From NCBI GenBank assembly GCA_013316825.1, contig WSLY01000002.1, positions 1 to 64,000 on the forward strand: a stretch of DNA of 64,000 nt. The letters are read 5' to 3'. The notes beneath the pieces are model-generated. The model did not search any database. It saw only the letters and a list, made by a program, of their open reading frames with translations, and had not been told where the DNA came from. The DNA comes from Lachnospiraceae bacterium. Its GTDB lineage: Bacteria > Bacillota > Clostridia > Lachnospirales > Lachnospiraceae. The stretch's first letter is position 1. Every line of letters begins with the position of its first letter. Positions 43,505 to 52,900 of the stretch are shown here, piece after piece. Both the position numbers and the translations under genes were made by a program.

Positions 43505-44422
43505 TTATTTATCGCTTACTTCCCTGAAAGCAGTCGCTAAAGATGCAATGCCCTGCAGGTCTGCCGGAAGCAGTATCTTGGTTGCTTTTCCGTCAGCCGC
43601 CTTTTCAAAAGCTTCGAGACTCTTAATCTTAAGCACCGCTTCGTCTGCACCTGCCTCCTTCAGCATTCTGATACCGTCGGCATTTGCCTGCTGCACCTTT
43701 AAGATAGCCTCCGCCTCACCTTCTGCCTCGCGAATCATCTTTTCCTTTTCTGCTTCCGCACGCAGGATTGCGGACTGCTTCTCAGCTTCCGCGCGTAAGA
43801 TTGCAGATTCCTTCTCGCCTTCTGCTACCAGAATATTGGCTTTCTTTTCACCTTCTGCCCTTGTTACCGCTTCACGTCTCTCACGCTCTGCCTTCATCTG
43901 CCTCTCCATCGCATTCTGAATCTCTGCGGGAGGAATGATGTTCTTCAGCTCTACACGGTTCACTTTGATTCCCCAAGGGTCAGTCGCAATATCCAGCGCC
44001 GAGCGCATCTTCGTATTGATAACCTCACGGGAGGTAAGGGTCTGGTCTAATTCCAGCTCACCGATAATATTACGAAGGGTTGTCGCCGTCAAGTTTTCAA
44101 TCGCCATCATGGGATTTTCCACACCGTAAGTAAAGAGTCTGGGGTCAGTTATCTGGTAATACACAACCGTATCGATTCTCATGGTTACGTTATCTTTTGT
44201 GATAACCGGCTGGGGCGGGAAATCTGCCACCTGCTCCTTTAAATTTACTCTTTTTGCCACCCTGTCAAGAAAAGGCACCTTGATATGGAGACCTACCGAC
44301 CATGTTCCCTGATATGCGCCAAGCCTTTCCACTACATACGCCTGTGCCTGCGGTACAATCTTGATACAGGAAATCAGTATTGCCAAAAGCAGCACAATCA
44401 GAATAATAATAACCCATTCCAT
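43505..44422 (-). CDS. SPFH/Band 7 membrane protein (QmcA/stomatin-like)
   Basis: 305 residues. One N-terminal membrane segment (VIIILIVLLLAILISCI), a Band 7 domain (YVVERLGAYQGTWSVGLHIKVPFLDRVAKRVNLKEQ), and a long helical stretch with near-repeats (AEGEKESAILRAEAEKQSAILRAEAEKEKMIREAEGEAEAI). SPFH proteins form membrane cages that often work with an NfeD partner, and that gene lies 61 bases upstream. The complex organises membrane microdomains or guards membrane proteins. Confidence 0.92.
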   Translation of the reverse strand: MEWVIIILIVLLLAILISCIKIVPQAQAYVVERLGAYQGTWSVGLHIKVPFLDRVAKRVNLKEQVADFPPQPVITKDNVTMRIDTVVYYQITDPRLFTYGVENPMMAIENLTATTLRNIIGELELDQTLTSREVINTKMRSALDIATDPWGIKVNRVELKNIIPPAEIQNAMERQMKAERERREAVTRAEGEKKANILVAEGEKESAILRAEAEKQSAILRAEAEKEKMIREAEGEAEAILKVQQANADGIRMLKEAGADEAVLKIKSLEAFEKAADGKATKILLPADLQGIASLATAFREVSDK

Positions 44423-44483
44423 TTATTTGTCCTCTCTTTCTTTTATTCCGTAACTGCAGGCACGCTGCAGTTATCTTTCTTTT

Positions 44484-44936
44484 TTACATTTGTCTGGGCG
44501 CCACAATCAGCTTTACACCGCTAATCGCACGCACCAGCACCACTGTGCCGACAGCTATTTTCTGATTGTCATCCACGCTCCGCGCCGTCCATTCCTGACC
44601 GCCTACCGTCACCTGTCCAATCCCTTCCAGATTGTCAACCTCACTGATAACAATCGCCTGTCTGCCCACCATACTTTCCACATTCGTCTTAATGCGGTCC
44701 TTGTTAAAATATTTTATGGCAATCGGGCGGGTAAAACACAGCAGTAATATGGACACCACCAGAAATAAGGCAACCTGCACCACCAAAGGCGCATGAAGCA
44801 CCGCTGAAACTGCTGCCAGCAGAGCGCCCCCTGCAAACCAGATTGTAGTTAATCCCATGGTTGCAAGTTCCACGACAATAAACACAATCAGAAGCACCAG
44901 CCATACAAAGAGCATATTATCAAATAGTCCAGGCAT
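44484..44936 (-). CDS. NfeD-family membrane protein
   Basis: 150 residues. Membrane segments at about 8-29, 32-50 and 52-70, then a C-terminal OB-fold typical of NfeD (VGRQAIVISEVDNLEGIGQVTVGGQEWTARSVDDNQKIAVGTVVLVRAISGVKLIVAP). Short form without the serine-protease domain. Paired with the SPFH protein downstream. Confidence 0.92.
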   Translation of the reverse strand: MPGLFDNMLFVWLVLLIVFIVVELATMGLTTIWFAGGALLAAVSAVLHAPLVVQVALFLVVSILLLCFTRPIAIKYFNKDRIKTNVESMVGRQAIVISEVDNLEGIGQVTVGGQEWTARSVDDNQKIAVGTVVLVRAISGVKLIVAPRQM

Positions 44937-45055
44937 CTTACTGCCCCCTTTCTCAAAAATCTTACTTTTTATATCCCTATCTTACTACAGCTCTTCCTGC
45001 GGGGCAACTGTTTTATTTGCATTATAACCAAAATTATAGTTGTAATTCCTGCACG

Positions 45056-45084
45056 ATAAAAGGGACGGCGCGCGTCCGTCCCTT
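45056..45084 (-). terminator. terminator after the SleB-type hydrolase gene
   Basis: AGGGACGG (45061-45068) pairs with CCGTCCCT (45076-45083), seven-base GC loop, and TTTTAT follows on the minus strand. Confidence 0.8.
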
Positions 45085-45095
45085 CTTTCCTGCTT

Positions 45096-46175
45096 TTAAT
45101 AAAATACATGGTTACCGATTACAAGCCCTTCCCTGCCGTTGTTGCGCCTAAAGTGCGTCAAATCTCCTACATTGGATACGCCTGAAATCGCCTCCGTCGC
45201 CGCATCGATACAGCTCTGGCTGATTCTGCCGGATTCTAACACTCTGTTGACTTTGCCGCTCTGTGCCGGCGTAAACTGTCCCGACGCATAAATAACACCA
45301 TGAATGGTATCCGGATATGCCGCGCTTCTCACACGGTTCATAACAACTGCGCCTACTGCAAGCTGTCCTTCGTAGGACTCGCCGCCCGCTTCGCACTGAA
45401 TCAGCGCTGCCAAGAGCAGAGTTGTATCCGCATCGGTGGTGTACTCGCCATAATTTACATGGCGCTTAGCCTCCGCCTCCGCCGCCTCGCGCTCCTTGAT
45501 TGCCTCCATGGTCTCGCCTGCGTCGATTTTAAACTCGATGGTAATATACTCCGTATAAACATACCCGTCAGAGCCTTCATAGTCGATGCATGCCCAGCCG
45601 TCCTCGCCGACGGAAAGCACCTCGACTTCATCTCCCTTTGGCAGCACACCGTACACGCCCGCCTCCAGACTGGGCTCTTTTCTGACCTTCAGTCCGTCGT
45701 CAATATGCGCTACCGTCACACCGACACTGGCTGCCAGTGTCTCGGCTTCCTCGCCAAACAAGAGATATTCATCGCTTGCCCAGCCAATCAGCTCTCCCGA
45801 CTGAAGCAGTGTCCAGCCGTCTCTTCTTTCCAAAATCGTGCCGCCGCAGTCCTTGTACAGCTTGCCAACCTTGTCGGCTTCCGTATTCGGCTCTGCTCTG
45901 ACATTCAACGCGTTGCTGACATTCGCCATAACCAGTGTGGACTCTTCTTCCTTTGTTACTGCCGTCAGGTCCAGATTCCACTCCCGCGCCGTGGCGTCTA
46001 TTATTTCTGATGCGTTTGTTGCACCGGGATCTAAAATTGCCGATGCACCTCCGTTAAAATCGTTCAGGTAATTCCTCACGCTGCCAGCTTCCGCAATCAT
46101 GTCCGTATTGTAAAAAATCGTTACCGCCAAAAGCAGCGCGATGCACAATGCGGACAGCCTTCTGCCTCCTGCCAT
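45096..46175 (-). CDS. secreted cell-wall hydrolase, SH3 plus SleB/CwlJ domain
   Basis: 359 residues from ATG at 46175, with GGAGG upstream. N-terminal signal or anchor (LSALCIALLLAVTIFYNTDM). Two bacterial SH3 domains (about 80-135, VSNALNVRAEPNTEADKVGKLY; and about 150-210, DGLKVRKEPSLEAGVYGVLPKGDEVEV), then a linker and a hydrolase_2 domain from about 245 (LLLAALIQCEAGGESYEGQLAVGAVVMNRVRSAAYPDTIHGVIYASGQF) with the catalytic glutamate in CEAGGES. Cleaves peptidoglycan; SleB relatives act in spore germination, but this vegetative-type promoter suggests wall turnover. Confidence 0.92.
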   Translation of the reverse strand: MAGGRRLSALCIALLLAVTIFYNTDMIAEAGSVRNYLNDFNGGASAILDPGATNASEIIDATAREWNLDLTAVTKEEESTLVMANVSNALNVRAEPNTEADKVGKLYKDCGGTILERRDGWTLLQSGELIGWASDEYLLFGEEAETLAASVGVTVAHIDDGLKVRKEPSLEAGVYGVLPKGDEVEVLSVGEDGWACIDYEGSDGYVYTEYITIEFKIDAGETMEAIKEREAAEAEAKRHVNYGEYTTDADTTLLLAALIQCEAGGESYEGQLAVGAVVMNRVRSAAYPDTIHGVIYASGQFTPAQSGKVNRVLESGRISQSCIDAATEAISGVSNVGDLTHFRRNNGREGLVIGNHVFY

Positions 46176-46241
46176 TTTCTTTACCTCCAAATGTAACCTG
46201 ATACCAGTGTTTCCCAATTATTATAAGAATATACCAGTTCC

Positions 46242-46277
46242 ATTACATTTATTACAATTTTATTACATTTATTACAA
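46242..46277. repeat. two 16-bp direct repeats, 20-bp period, in the leader of the hydrolase gene
   Basis: ATTACATTTATTACAA occurs at 46242-46257 and 46262-46277, just downstream of the promoter -10 (46283-46288). A 20-bp period puts both copies on nearly the same DNA face: candidate regulator binding sites. Confidence 0.6.
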
Positions 46278-46282
46278 AAGTA

Positions 46283-46311
46283 ATCATAACAGAGGTTTTG
46301 CATTTTGTCAA
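46283..46311 (-). promoter_or_regulatory. sigma-A promoter of the SleB-type hydrolase gene
   Basis: TTGACA (46306-46311), 17 bases, TATGAT (46283-46288) on the minus strand; the leader would be about 100 bases and contain the 46242-46277 repeats. Confidence 0.75.
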
Positions 46312-46330
46312 GTTTTGGGATTTTTCTCCA

Positions 46331-47125
46331 TTACAGGCGTTTTGATTTTTCGATGCACGCTTCCATCGCTTTCATAATCGTGGCGCGCATAGCGCCTTCC
46401 TCAAGCACTTTTACCGCCTCGATGGTGGTGCCGCCCGGCGAGCATACCATATCCTTGAGTTCGCCCGGATGCAGCCCCGTTTCCAACACCATTTTTGCGC
46501 TTCCAAGCACAGACTGCGCAGCCATGGCATACGCCTGCTTCCGCGGCATTCCCGCCAGCACCGCCGCATCCGCCATCGCCTCAATAAACAGAAATACATA
46601 TGCCGGCGAGCTTCCGCTCACGCCGACTACCGCGTCCATCATGCTCTCCGGAACCTCCCATACCGTCCCGAAAGCAGAAAGCAGTCTTTTTGCCTTTTCC
46701 ATCTCCGCATCCGAAACCAGTTCTCCCCGCACATAAGCGGTACAGCCCTCCAGCACAAGCGCCGGCGTATTGAGCATACAGCGCAGCAGCTTTATTTTCC
46801 TTCCGAAAGCCTCCTCTATCCACGCCATCGTCTTTCCCGCCGCAATGCTGATTATCAAGGTCTGCGGTCTGACAACCTCTTTTATTTGCGCAATCACTTC
46901 CGAAAAAAATGCCGGCTTTACAGCCAGAAAAAGAATATCCGCCGCTGCTGCAGCCGCCGCATTGCTCTCCGCCGTTTCTATGCCGTATTTCTCCCTGCAG
47001 CGCGCCATCGTCGCCTGTGTTTTTGCAGAACCGATAATATCCTTTGGCTTCACCAGCTCCTTCTTCAGCATACCGCCAATCATGGCGTCCGCCATATTCC
47101 CAAGTCCGATAAATCCGATTTTCAC
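46331..47125 (-). CDS. proC: pyrroline-5-carboxylate reductase
   Basis: 264 residues from GTG at 47125, with GGGAGGAA upstream, directly after the methyltransferase stop. Rossmann start KIGFIGLGNMADAMIGGML, ILFLAVKP, RCMLNTPALVLEG, and the C-terminal dimer region VGVSGSSPAYVFLFIEAMADAAVLAGMPRKQAYAMA...PGGTTIEAVKVLEEGAMRATIMKAMEA. NAD(P)H-dependent last step of proline synthesis. Confidence 0.95.
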   Translation of the reverse strand: MKIGFIGLGNMADAMIGGMLKKELVKPKDIIGSAKTQATMARCREKYGIETAESNAAAAAAADILFLAVKPAFFSEVIAQIKEVVRPQTLIISIAAGKTMAWIEEAFGRKIKLLRCMLNTPALVLEGCTAYVRGELVSDAEMEKAKRLLSAFGTVWEVPESMMDAVVGVSGSSPAYVFLFIEAMADAAVLAGMPRKQAYAMAAQSVLGSAKMVLETGLHPGELKDMVCSPGGTTIEAVKVLEEGAMRATIMKAMEACIEKSKRL

Positions 47126-47126
47126 C

Positions 47127-47936
47127 TTAATTCCTCCCTTTCCTTTGCCTGTGCACTTCATATGACAGAAGCGCCGCCGCAATCGCGGCGTTTAAGGATT
47201 CTACTTCTCCCTCCATGGGTATTTTCAAATAAAAATCTGCCGCTGCAGCCGTGCTGCCGCTAAGTCCCTTTCCTTCATTGCCAATCAAAAAGGCGCAGCC
47301 TGTCCGAAAAGAAAAGCTGTCATAATCCTCCTCCCCCTTCAGATGCGCCGCATAAATTACAATCTCTTTTTCCTTCATCTCCAAAAGCAAGTCCGCAAAA
47401 CTTTCCACATACAGAAAAGGCACCCTGTAGATGGAACCCATGGTGGAGCGGATTGTCTTGGGATTGAAAATATCCACCGTATTTTTGGACAAAAAAACAC
47501 CGTTCACGCCTGCGCCCTCGCCTGTCCTGATTATAGTTCCCAGATTCCCCGGGTCCTGTAAATCTTCCAGCACAAGAAAAAATCCGTTCTTTACGGCAAG
47601 CATCTCTTCCTTTTCATAAACAGGTCTTTCCAGCACGGCAAGCACACCCTGCGGCGTTTGGGTATCGGCCGCTTTTTTCATCACTTCAAAAGACAGGGTT
47701 TCATATCCGTTTTGCTTTATTTTGCTCCACAGCGCTTTTTCTCTTTCGCTTTTTCCATCCCACAGCCTTTGCTCCAGCTCTTCGGTAAGGTATATATCAC
47801 GAATCCTGTCCGCCGGCGCTTCCTCCAGCATCTTGACGCCTTCCACCACAAATACACCGTCACGGCGCCTTGCTTTCGCTTCAGACTGCCATTGCACAAG
47901 CTGCTTCACCTGTGGATTTGCCGTACTTGTTATCAT
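47127..47936 (-). CDS. TrmH-family rRNA/tRNA 2'-O-methyltransferase
   Basis: 269 residues from ATG at 47936 (GGAAAAG upstream); the open frame to 48002 has no better site. An N-terminal substrate-binding domain (RDGVFVVEGVKMLEEA), then the SPOUT motifs: LEDLQDPGNLGTIIRTGEGAGVNGV (1), CAFLIGNEGKGLS (2) and IPMEGEVESLNAAIAAALLSYE (3), which form the trefoil knot that binds S-adenosylmethionine. Target nucleotide not readable. Translationally coupled to proC. Confidence 0.92.
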   Translation of the reverse strand: MITSTANPQVKQLVQWQSEAKARRRDGVFVVEGVKMLEEAPADRIRDIYLTEELEQRLWDGKSEREKALWSKIKQNGYETLSFEVMKKAADTQTPQGVLAVLERPVYEKEEMLAVKNGFFLVLEDLQDPGNLGTIIRTGEGAGVNGVFLSKNTVDIFNPKTIRSTMGSIYRVPFLYVESFADLLLEMKEKEIVIYAAHLKGEEDYDSFSFRTGCAFLIGNEGKGLSGSTAAAADFYLKIPMEGEVESLNAAIAAALLSYEVHRQRKGRN

Positions 47937-48001
47937 ACTTTTCCACTGCCTTTCCGGTACATGCAGGCTCCTGCCCGCACTGCACCTGCTCTTGATTGCC
48001 A

Positions 48002-48040
48002 AAAGCCCCGGTAAACCCTTCTTGGGGCTGCCGGGACTTT
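48002..48040 (-). terminator. possible terminator after pfkA
   Basis: AAAGCCCCGG (48002-48011) pairs with CCGGGACTTT (48031-48040), with one G-T; TTTTGG follows on the minus strand. Weak T-run. Confidence 0.5.
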
Positions 48041-48073
48041 GTTTCTGTCTGTTATTTATCTGCCAATCCAGCG

Positions 48074-49048
48074 CTATTTCGCAAGCAGTTTGCTTATCTC
48101 AAAGGAGTATTCGGGAATGTTCTTTGTCATGGCAAGCGCTTCCTCAATGTCAAAATCCGTGAACTCGCCGTGCCTGTAGCCCACCACGCGCTTAGTCTTG
48201 CCCTCTAACAGAAGGTCTACCGCATAGGCGCCCATAATGGAAGCGTAGTAACGATCCTTACAGGTGGGGCTGCCGCCGCGCTGCATATGTCCTAAAATCG
48301 TGGCGCGGGTCTCAATGCCTGTCGCCGCCTCGATTCTCTTTGCCATGGAATTGGAGTGCCCGATACCCTCCGCATTGATAATAATATGATGCTTCTTGCC
48401 CATCTTACGCTTTTCAATGATATTATTGATAATCGCCTGCTCGTTATAGTCGTATTTTTCGGGAAGCAGAATATCCTCCGCACCGTTGGCAATACCGCAC
48501 CACAGCGCAATATAGCCTGCATGACGTCCCATAACCTCGATGACGCTGCAGCGCTCATGGGAAGATGAAGTGTCACGTACTTTATCGATTGCTTCCATGG
48601 CAGTGTTAATCGCCGTATCAAAGCCAATGGTATAATCGGTACATGCAATATCCAAATCAATCGTGCCCGGCAGACCGATGGCATTGATGCCCAGTCTCGC
48701 CAGTGCCTGTGCGCCGCGGTAGGAGCCGTCTCCGCCGATTACCACCAGACCGTCGATGCCGTGTTTTTTACAGATGTCGGCGCCCTTTTGCTGCACGTCA
48801 GGGAATTTAAACTCAGGGCATCTTGCCGTGCCTAGGATAGTGCCGCCTCGCTGGATAATATCGGAAACATTGCGGGTTTCCATATCTATGATTTCTTCAT
48901 TTAAGAGACCCATATAGCCTCTCTCAATACCCTTTACCTTTAACCCTCTGGCAATCGCTGTACGCACTACCGCACGGATTGCAGCGTTCATGCCCGGCGC
49001 GTCGCCGCCGCTTGTCAGTACAGCTATTGTATTTACCTGATTTGCCAT
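48074..49048 (-). CDS. pfkA: 6-phosphofructokinase
   Basis: 324 residues from ATG at 49048, with AGGAGG upstream. VLTSGGDAPGMNAAIRAVVR (ATP and substrate loop), GTARCPEF, VVIGGDGSYRGA with GGDGS indicating ATP and not pyrophosphate, LPGTIDLDIACTDYTIGFDTA with the catalytic aspartate, and ILGHMQRGGSP. Commits fructose-6-phosphate to glycolysis; cytoplasmic tetramer. TIDLD replaces the more common TIDND. Confidence 0.96.
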   Translation of the reverse strand: MANQVNTIAVLTSGGDAPGMNAAIRAVVRTAIARGLKVKGIERGYMGLLNEEIIDMETRNVSDIIQRGGTILGTARCPEFKFPDVQQKGADICKKHGIDGLVVIGGDGSYRGAQALARLGINAIGLPGTIDLDIACTDYTIGFDTAINTAMEAIDKVRDTSSSHERCSVIEVMGRHAGYIALWCGIANGAEDILLPEKYDYNEQAIINNIIEKRKMGKKHHIIINAEGIGHSNSMAKRIEAATGIETRATILGHMQRGGSPTCKDRYYASIMGAYAVDLLLEGKTKRVVGYRHGEFTDFDIEEALAMTKNIPEYSFEISKLLAK

Positions 49049-49073
49049 GAATCTACCTCCTAACATTTCCTCT

Positions 49074-49102
49074 ATTTTAATCTATTTCCATGGGATTTTC
49101 AA
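49074..49102 (-). promoter_or_regulatory. sigma-A promoter of pfkA
   Basis: TTGAAA (49097-49102), 17 bases, TAAAAT (49074-49079) on the minus strand, 25 bases before the start codon. Confidence 0.75.
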
Positions 49103-49198
49103 TCTTTTTGTGATATTTTTTTCACAAGAAAGGAGAACAGGTTGGATTTCGGCCAGGGAAGCGGCATGAGGGGTGGGGAGAGGCGCAGAGTTTCCGCA

Positions 49199-49329
49199 CG
49201 GCAAGAGAGGATATAGGGATGCAGACGCGCTCTCGCTCTAGGAAAACGCAGCGGTACTAGGGCTGCAAGGGACGCAGCCCAAGTGCCGGCGTTTTCCAAA
49301 GGTCTGCATCCCCATATCCTCTCTTGCCG
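49199..49329 (+). ncRNA. structured element 1 (putative RNA family with 53463-53599)
   Basis: Almost the whole 131 nt folds on itself. The outer stem is 28 bp (49199-49226 with 49302-49329, one A-C mismatch). The internal loop is asymmetric: 49227-49240 containing CGCTCTCGCT on the 5' side, AAAG on the 3' side. The second stem GGAAAACGC/GCGTTTTCC (49241-49249, 49289-49297) leads, past a bulged AG, to CGGTACT/AGTGCCG with a T-G wobble (49252-49258, 49282-49288). The apical stem GGGCTGC/GCAGCCC (49260-49266, 49274-49280) carries the loop AAGGGAC. The wobble and loop polarity favour the plus strand as the RNA. The inner half is shared with 53463-53599. I do not recognise the family. It sits between dnaE and pfkA, just 5' of a broken gene. 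Confidence 0.6.
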
Positions 49330-49361
49330 CGCTGCTTACCTGCTGCCTTTAGAATCAATCG

Positions 49362-49809
49362 ATGGGGGAAGGGCATATACTTCCATGCGGGAGTGCTAAA
49401 CATACCATGGGCAGGAAAATTTCACTAAACAGGAAAGAAACTACATTTAACGGAATGACATTGTGTGAGTATTTGTGGTGGGATAATGATGATAAACTAT
49501 TCGGTAAATACTTGAAATTCGGCGGTAAGCAGATGATTTCTACAAGGATTAAAGGTGTGGGTATGGTATTGCAGGTATACTAACCGGTGAGGAAAATGTT
49601 ATAGGCAATAGAATATGCAACGATGAATTTGCGCATGAATCATGTGCCTGTCTTTGGCGGCGTCAAGGTCATGAAATAAACGGATATTATGTTTTTGTCG
49701 CAGAGAAAAGAATTTTATCCAAAAAAGATAAGGATAAAACGACAAACAATTTATCGAAAAAATTGCAGCGGAAGCAGCAGCGCAATAAGATTCATCGTAA
49801 AGGCGCATG
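49362..49809 (+). pseudogene. frameshifted remnant of an unknown small AT-rich gene
   Basis: The first frame runs from ATG 49362 (better perhaps ATG 49407) to a stop at 49583 and encodes GMTLCEYLWWDNDDKLFGKYLKFGGKQMISTRIKGVG. Near 49560 the sense continues in another frame as GIAGILTGEENVIGNRICNDEFAHES and on to a lysine-rich tail ending at 49809, right before a terminator. One single-base indel would join the two. The stretch is clearly richer in A+T than its neighbours. No family recognised. Probably a decayed acquired gene. Confidence 0.45.
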
Positions 49810-49843
49810 AAACAATAAATGGTAAACCATGCGCCTTTTTTTG
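49800..49843 (+). terminator. intrinsic terminator (plus strand) after the broken gene
   Basis: AAGGCGCATG (49800-49809) and CATGCGCCTT (49828-49837) form a 10-bp stem followed by a T7 run. It confirms that a plus-strand transcript once or still crosses 49362-49800, possibly starting upstream of structured element 1. From here to 49916 I see nothing else. Confidence 0.85.
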
Positions 49844-49916
49844 CCAAAAAAGAGGCATATGCGCAGCAACCTGCAAGCTAACACGGGGCAGACACCGCCC
49901 TGCTTACGACAGCCTC

Positions 49917-52900
49917 CTACTTTGCCGCCACCACTTTCACATTTTCTTCCCCAAAAATTCCGTACAGACTTGTCAGCAATTCTTCGTCGGCGCGGACATT
50001 GCGGTTTCGGGGAAGCTCCTTCATGGACTTTGGATTCTGAACGTAGATGACTACGCTGTCATCGCCCTCCGATTCGGCGATTGCGGCAAAAAGCTTCGCT
50101 TCCTGTGCCTCATAGCTCTCCATATCCGGAAACTTAATCCAGAGCTTTCTCGCCGGCTTCTCAAAGGGCAGAATCCGCTCGCAGATAAGCTTGCCGTCCT
50201 TGTCCTCTTCCACGGATACACGCCCCTGCACAAACACTTTCGCATCCTCCGCAAGCAGAGCGGCATTTTTTTCATAGTCCTTGGGAAATATGACGACCTC
50301 CACCGTCCCCACCAAGTCCTCGAGAGTCAAAAACGCCATAACCTTTTCATTTTTGGTATACTTGATGGTTTTGCCGGCAATCATGCCGCCTATGGTAACC
50401 TTTTTGCCGTCATCAAGCGCCACCTCTCCCGTTTCTTCGTCCAGCGCAAAATCCGCCGTAGTTGCGCTAATGGTCCTGCGCCATACACTCTCGTACTCCT
50501 CCAGCGGATGCCCGCTGACATAGATGCCGAGCACTTCCTTTTCAAATCCTAACCGCATCTCCTTGGAATATTCCCCTATCTGGGGCAGGCGCACATCGAA
50601 GCTTTCCTTCTCCTCTTCACCTACGATATCAAACAGAGAAAGCTGCCCTGCCATATTGTTCTTTTTGTCCCGCTGAATATGGTCCATAATCTGTACATAA
50701 ACGCTCATAAACTGCTTTCTGGTGCCGCCTAAGCTGTCAAGCGCTCCCGCCTTGATAAAGCCCTCGATGGCGCGCTTATTCATATCCTTGTCCGCCATGC
50801 GGGTGATAAAATCTTTCAGGTTGGTAAATATGCCCCTTTCCTTCCTCTCCGCCACAACAGCGGCAATCACAGGGCGTCCCACGCTCTTGATGGCAGTCAG
50901 GGCATAACGAATACAACCGTCCTGCACGGAAAAACCGCTCTCCCCCTGATTGATATCCGGCGGCAGGATTTTGATTCCCATGCTGCGGCACACCAGAATA
51001 TACTCCGAAACCTTCCCCGCATTATCTATCACAGAGGTTAAAAGAGCCGCCATAAACTCCACCGGATAATAATATTTTAAATACGCCGTCTGGTAGGCTA
51101 CCACCGCATAGCAGGCGGCATGGGATTTGTTGAAAGCATATTTGGCAAAATCCATCATGTTCTCATAAATTTCTCCTGCCACTTTCTCACTGATGCCCTT
51201 TGCCGTACACCCCGGTACGCCTTCCTTTTCGTTGCCATAAATAAAATTGGCGCGCTCCTTCTCCATAACGGACTGTTTTTTCTTGCTCATGGCGCGGCGC
51301 ACCAAATCGCTCCTGCCCAGCGTATAACCGCCCAAATCGCGCACAATCTGCATAACCTGCTCCTGATATACGATACAGCCGTAGGTGGGCGCCAAAATCG
51401 GCTCAAGCTGCGGACAGGCATACGTCACCTCTCCCTCGCTGTTTTTGCCCTTGATATATTTGGGAATAAAATCCATGGGACCCGGGCGGTACAAAGAAAT
51501 ACCCGCGATGACATCCTCTAAGTTCTGTGGGCGCAGCTCCTTCATAAAGCTCTTCATGCCCGCGCTTTCCAACTGGAATATGCCGTCGGTCCTTCCCGTC
51601 CCGATGGAGTCAAGCACCGCCTTGTCGTCAAAATCAATATGGTCTATATCAAGGCGCTTCCCCGTATCCTTCTCTATCATATCCACCGCATCCTTGATAA
51701 CGGTGAGGGTGCGCAGCCCCAGAAAATCCATTTTTAAGAGTCCCAGCTCCTCCAGCGTAGTCATGGTAAACTGCGTCGTGATGGAGCCGTCGGCGCCTCT
51801 GGAGAGCGGTACAAATTCGTCCGCCGACTTCTGGCAGATAACCACGCCTGCCGCATGCATGGAGGTATGTCTGGGCAGACCCTCCAGTCTCTTGCACATA
51901 TCTATCAGATAATGCACCTGCTCGTCGCTTTGGTAGAGGCTGCGGAATTCCGGATTGATTTCCAGTGCGCGGTCTATGGTAATATTGAGTTCAAAGGGCA
52001 CCATTTTCGCAATGGAATCTACAAAGGCATAGGGCAAATCCATCACACGTCCCACATCCCTGATAACGCCCTTCGCCGCCATAGTACCAAAAGTCACTAT
52101 CTGCACCACTTTGTCCGCACCATATTTGCGCCCCACATAATCAATCACCTCCTGTCGTCTCTCGTAGCAGAAGTCCACGTCGATATCGGGCATGGAGACA
52201 CGCTCCGGATTTAAAAAGCGCTCAAAAAGCAGATTGTAGCGGATGGGGTCTATATTGGTAATTTTCAGGCAGTACGCCACAACACTGCCTGCCGCAGATC
52301 CACGCCCCGGCCCTACGGGGATTCCGTTTTCTCTGGCGTAGTTGATAAAGTCCCACACAATCAGAAAGTAATCCACATAGCCCATGGTGCGGATGACATC
52401 AAGCTCATAGTCAAGACGCTCTGAAAGGCTCTGCCCTGTATCTCCCGCCGGCGCATCCCCGTCCCCATACCGCTCCAAAAGCCCGTCACGGCACAGTTTA
52501 TTCAGGTAACTCCAAGAATCATACCCGTCCGGCACATCATACTTCGGCAGCTTCGTCACGCCAAACTCAATTTCCACGTTGCACCTGTCCGCAATCCTCT
52601 GCGTATTTTCCACTGCCTCCCACGCATAGGGAAACAGTCCTTTCATCTCCTCCTCGCTCTTGACATAGTACTGCCCCCCCTCATAGCGCATACGGTCCTC
52701 GTCCGCCAGTTTCTTGCCCGTCTGCAGGCAGAGCAGAATATCGTGGGAATCCACATCCTCCTTATAGGTGTAGTGCACGTCGTTTGTCACCACCAGCGGA
52801 ATATCCAGCTTTTTGGAAAGCTTCATCAGCTCCGTATTGACAATCCGCTGCTCTGCAATCCCGTGGTCCTGCATTTCCAGAAAATAATTGTCCGCGCCAA

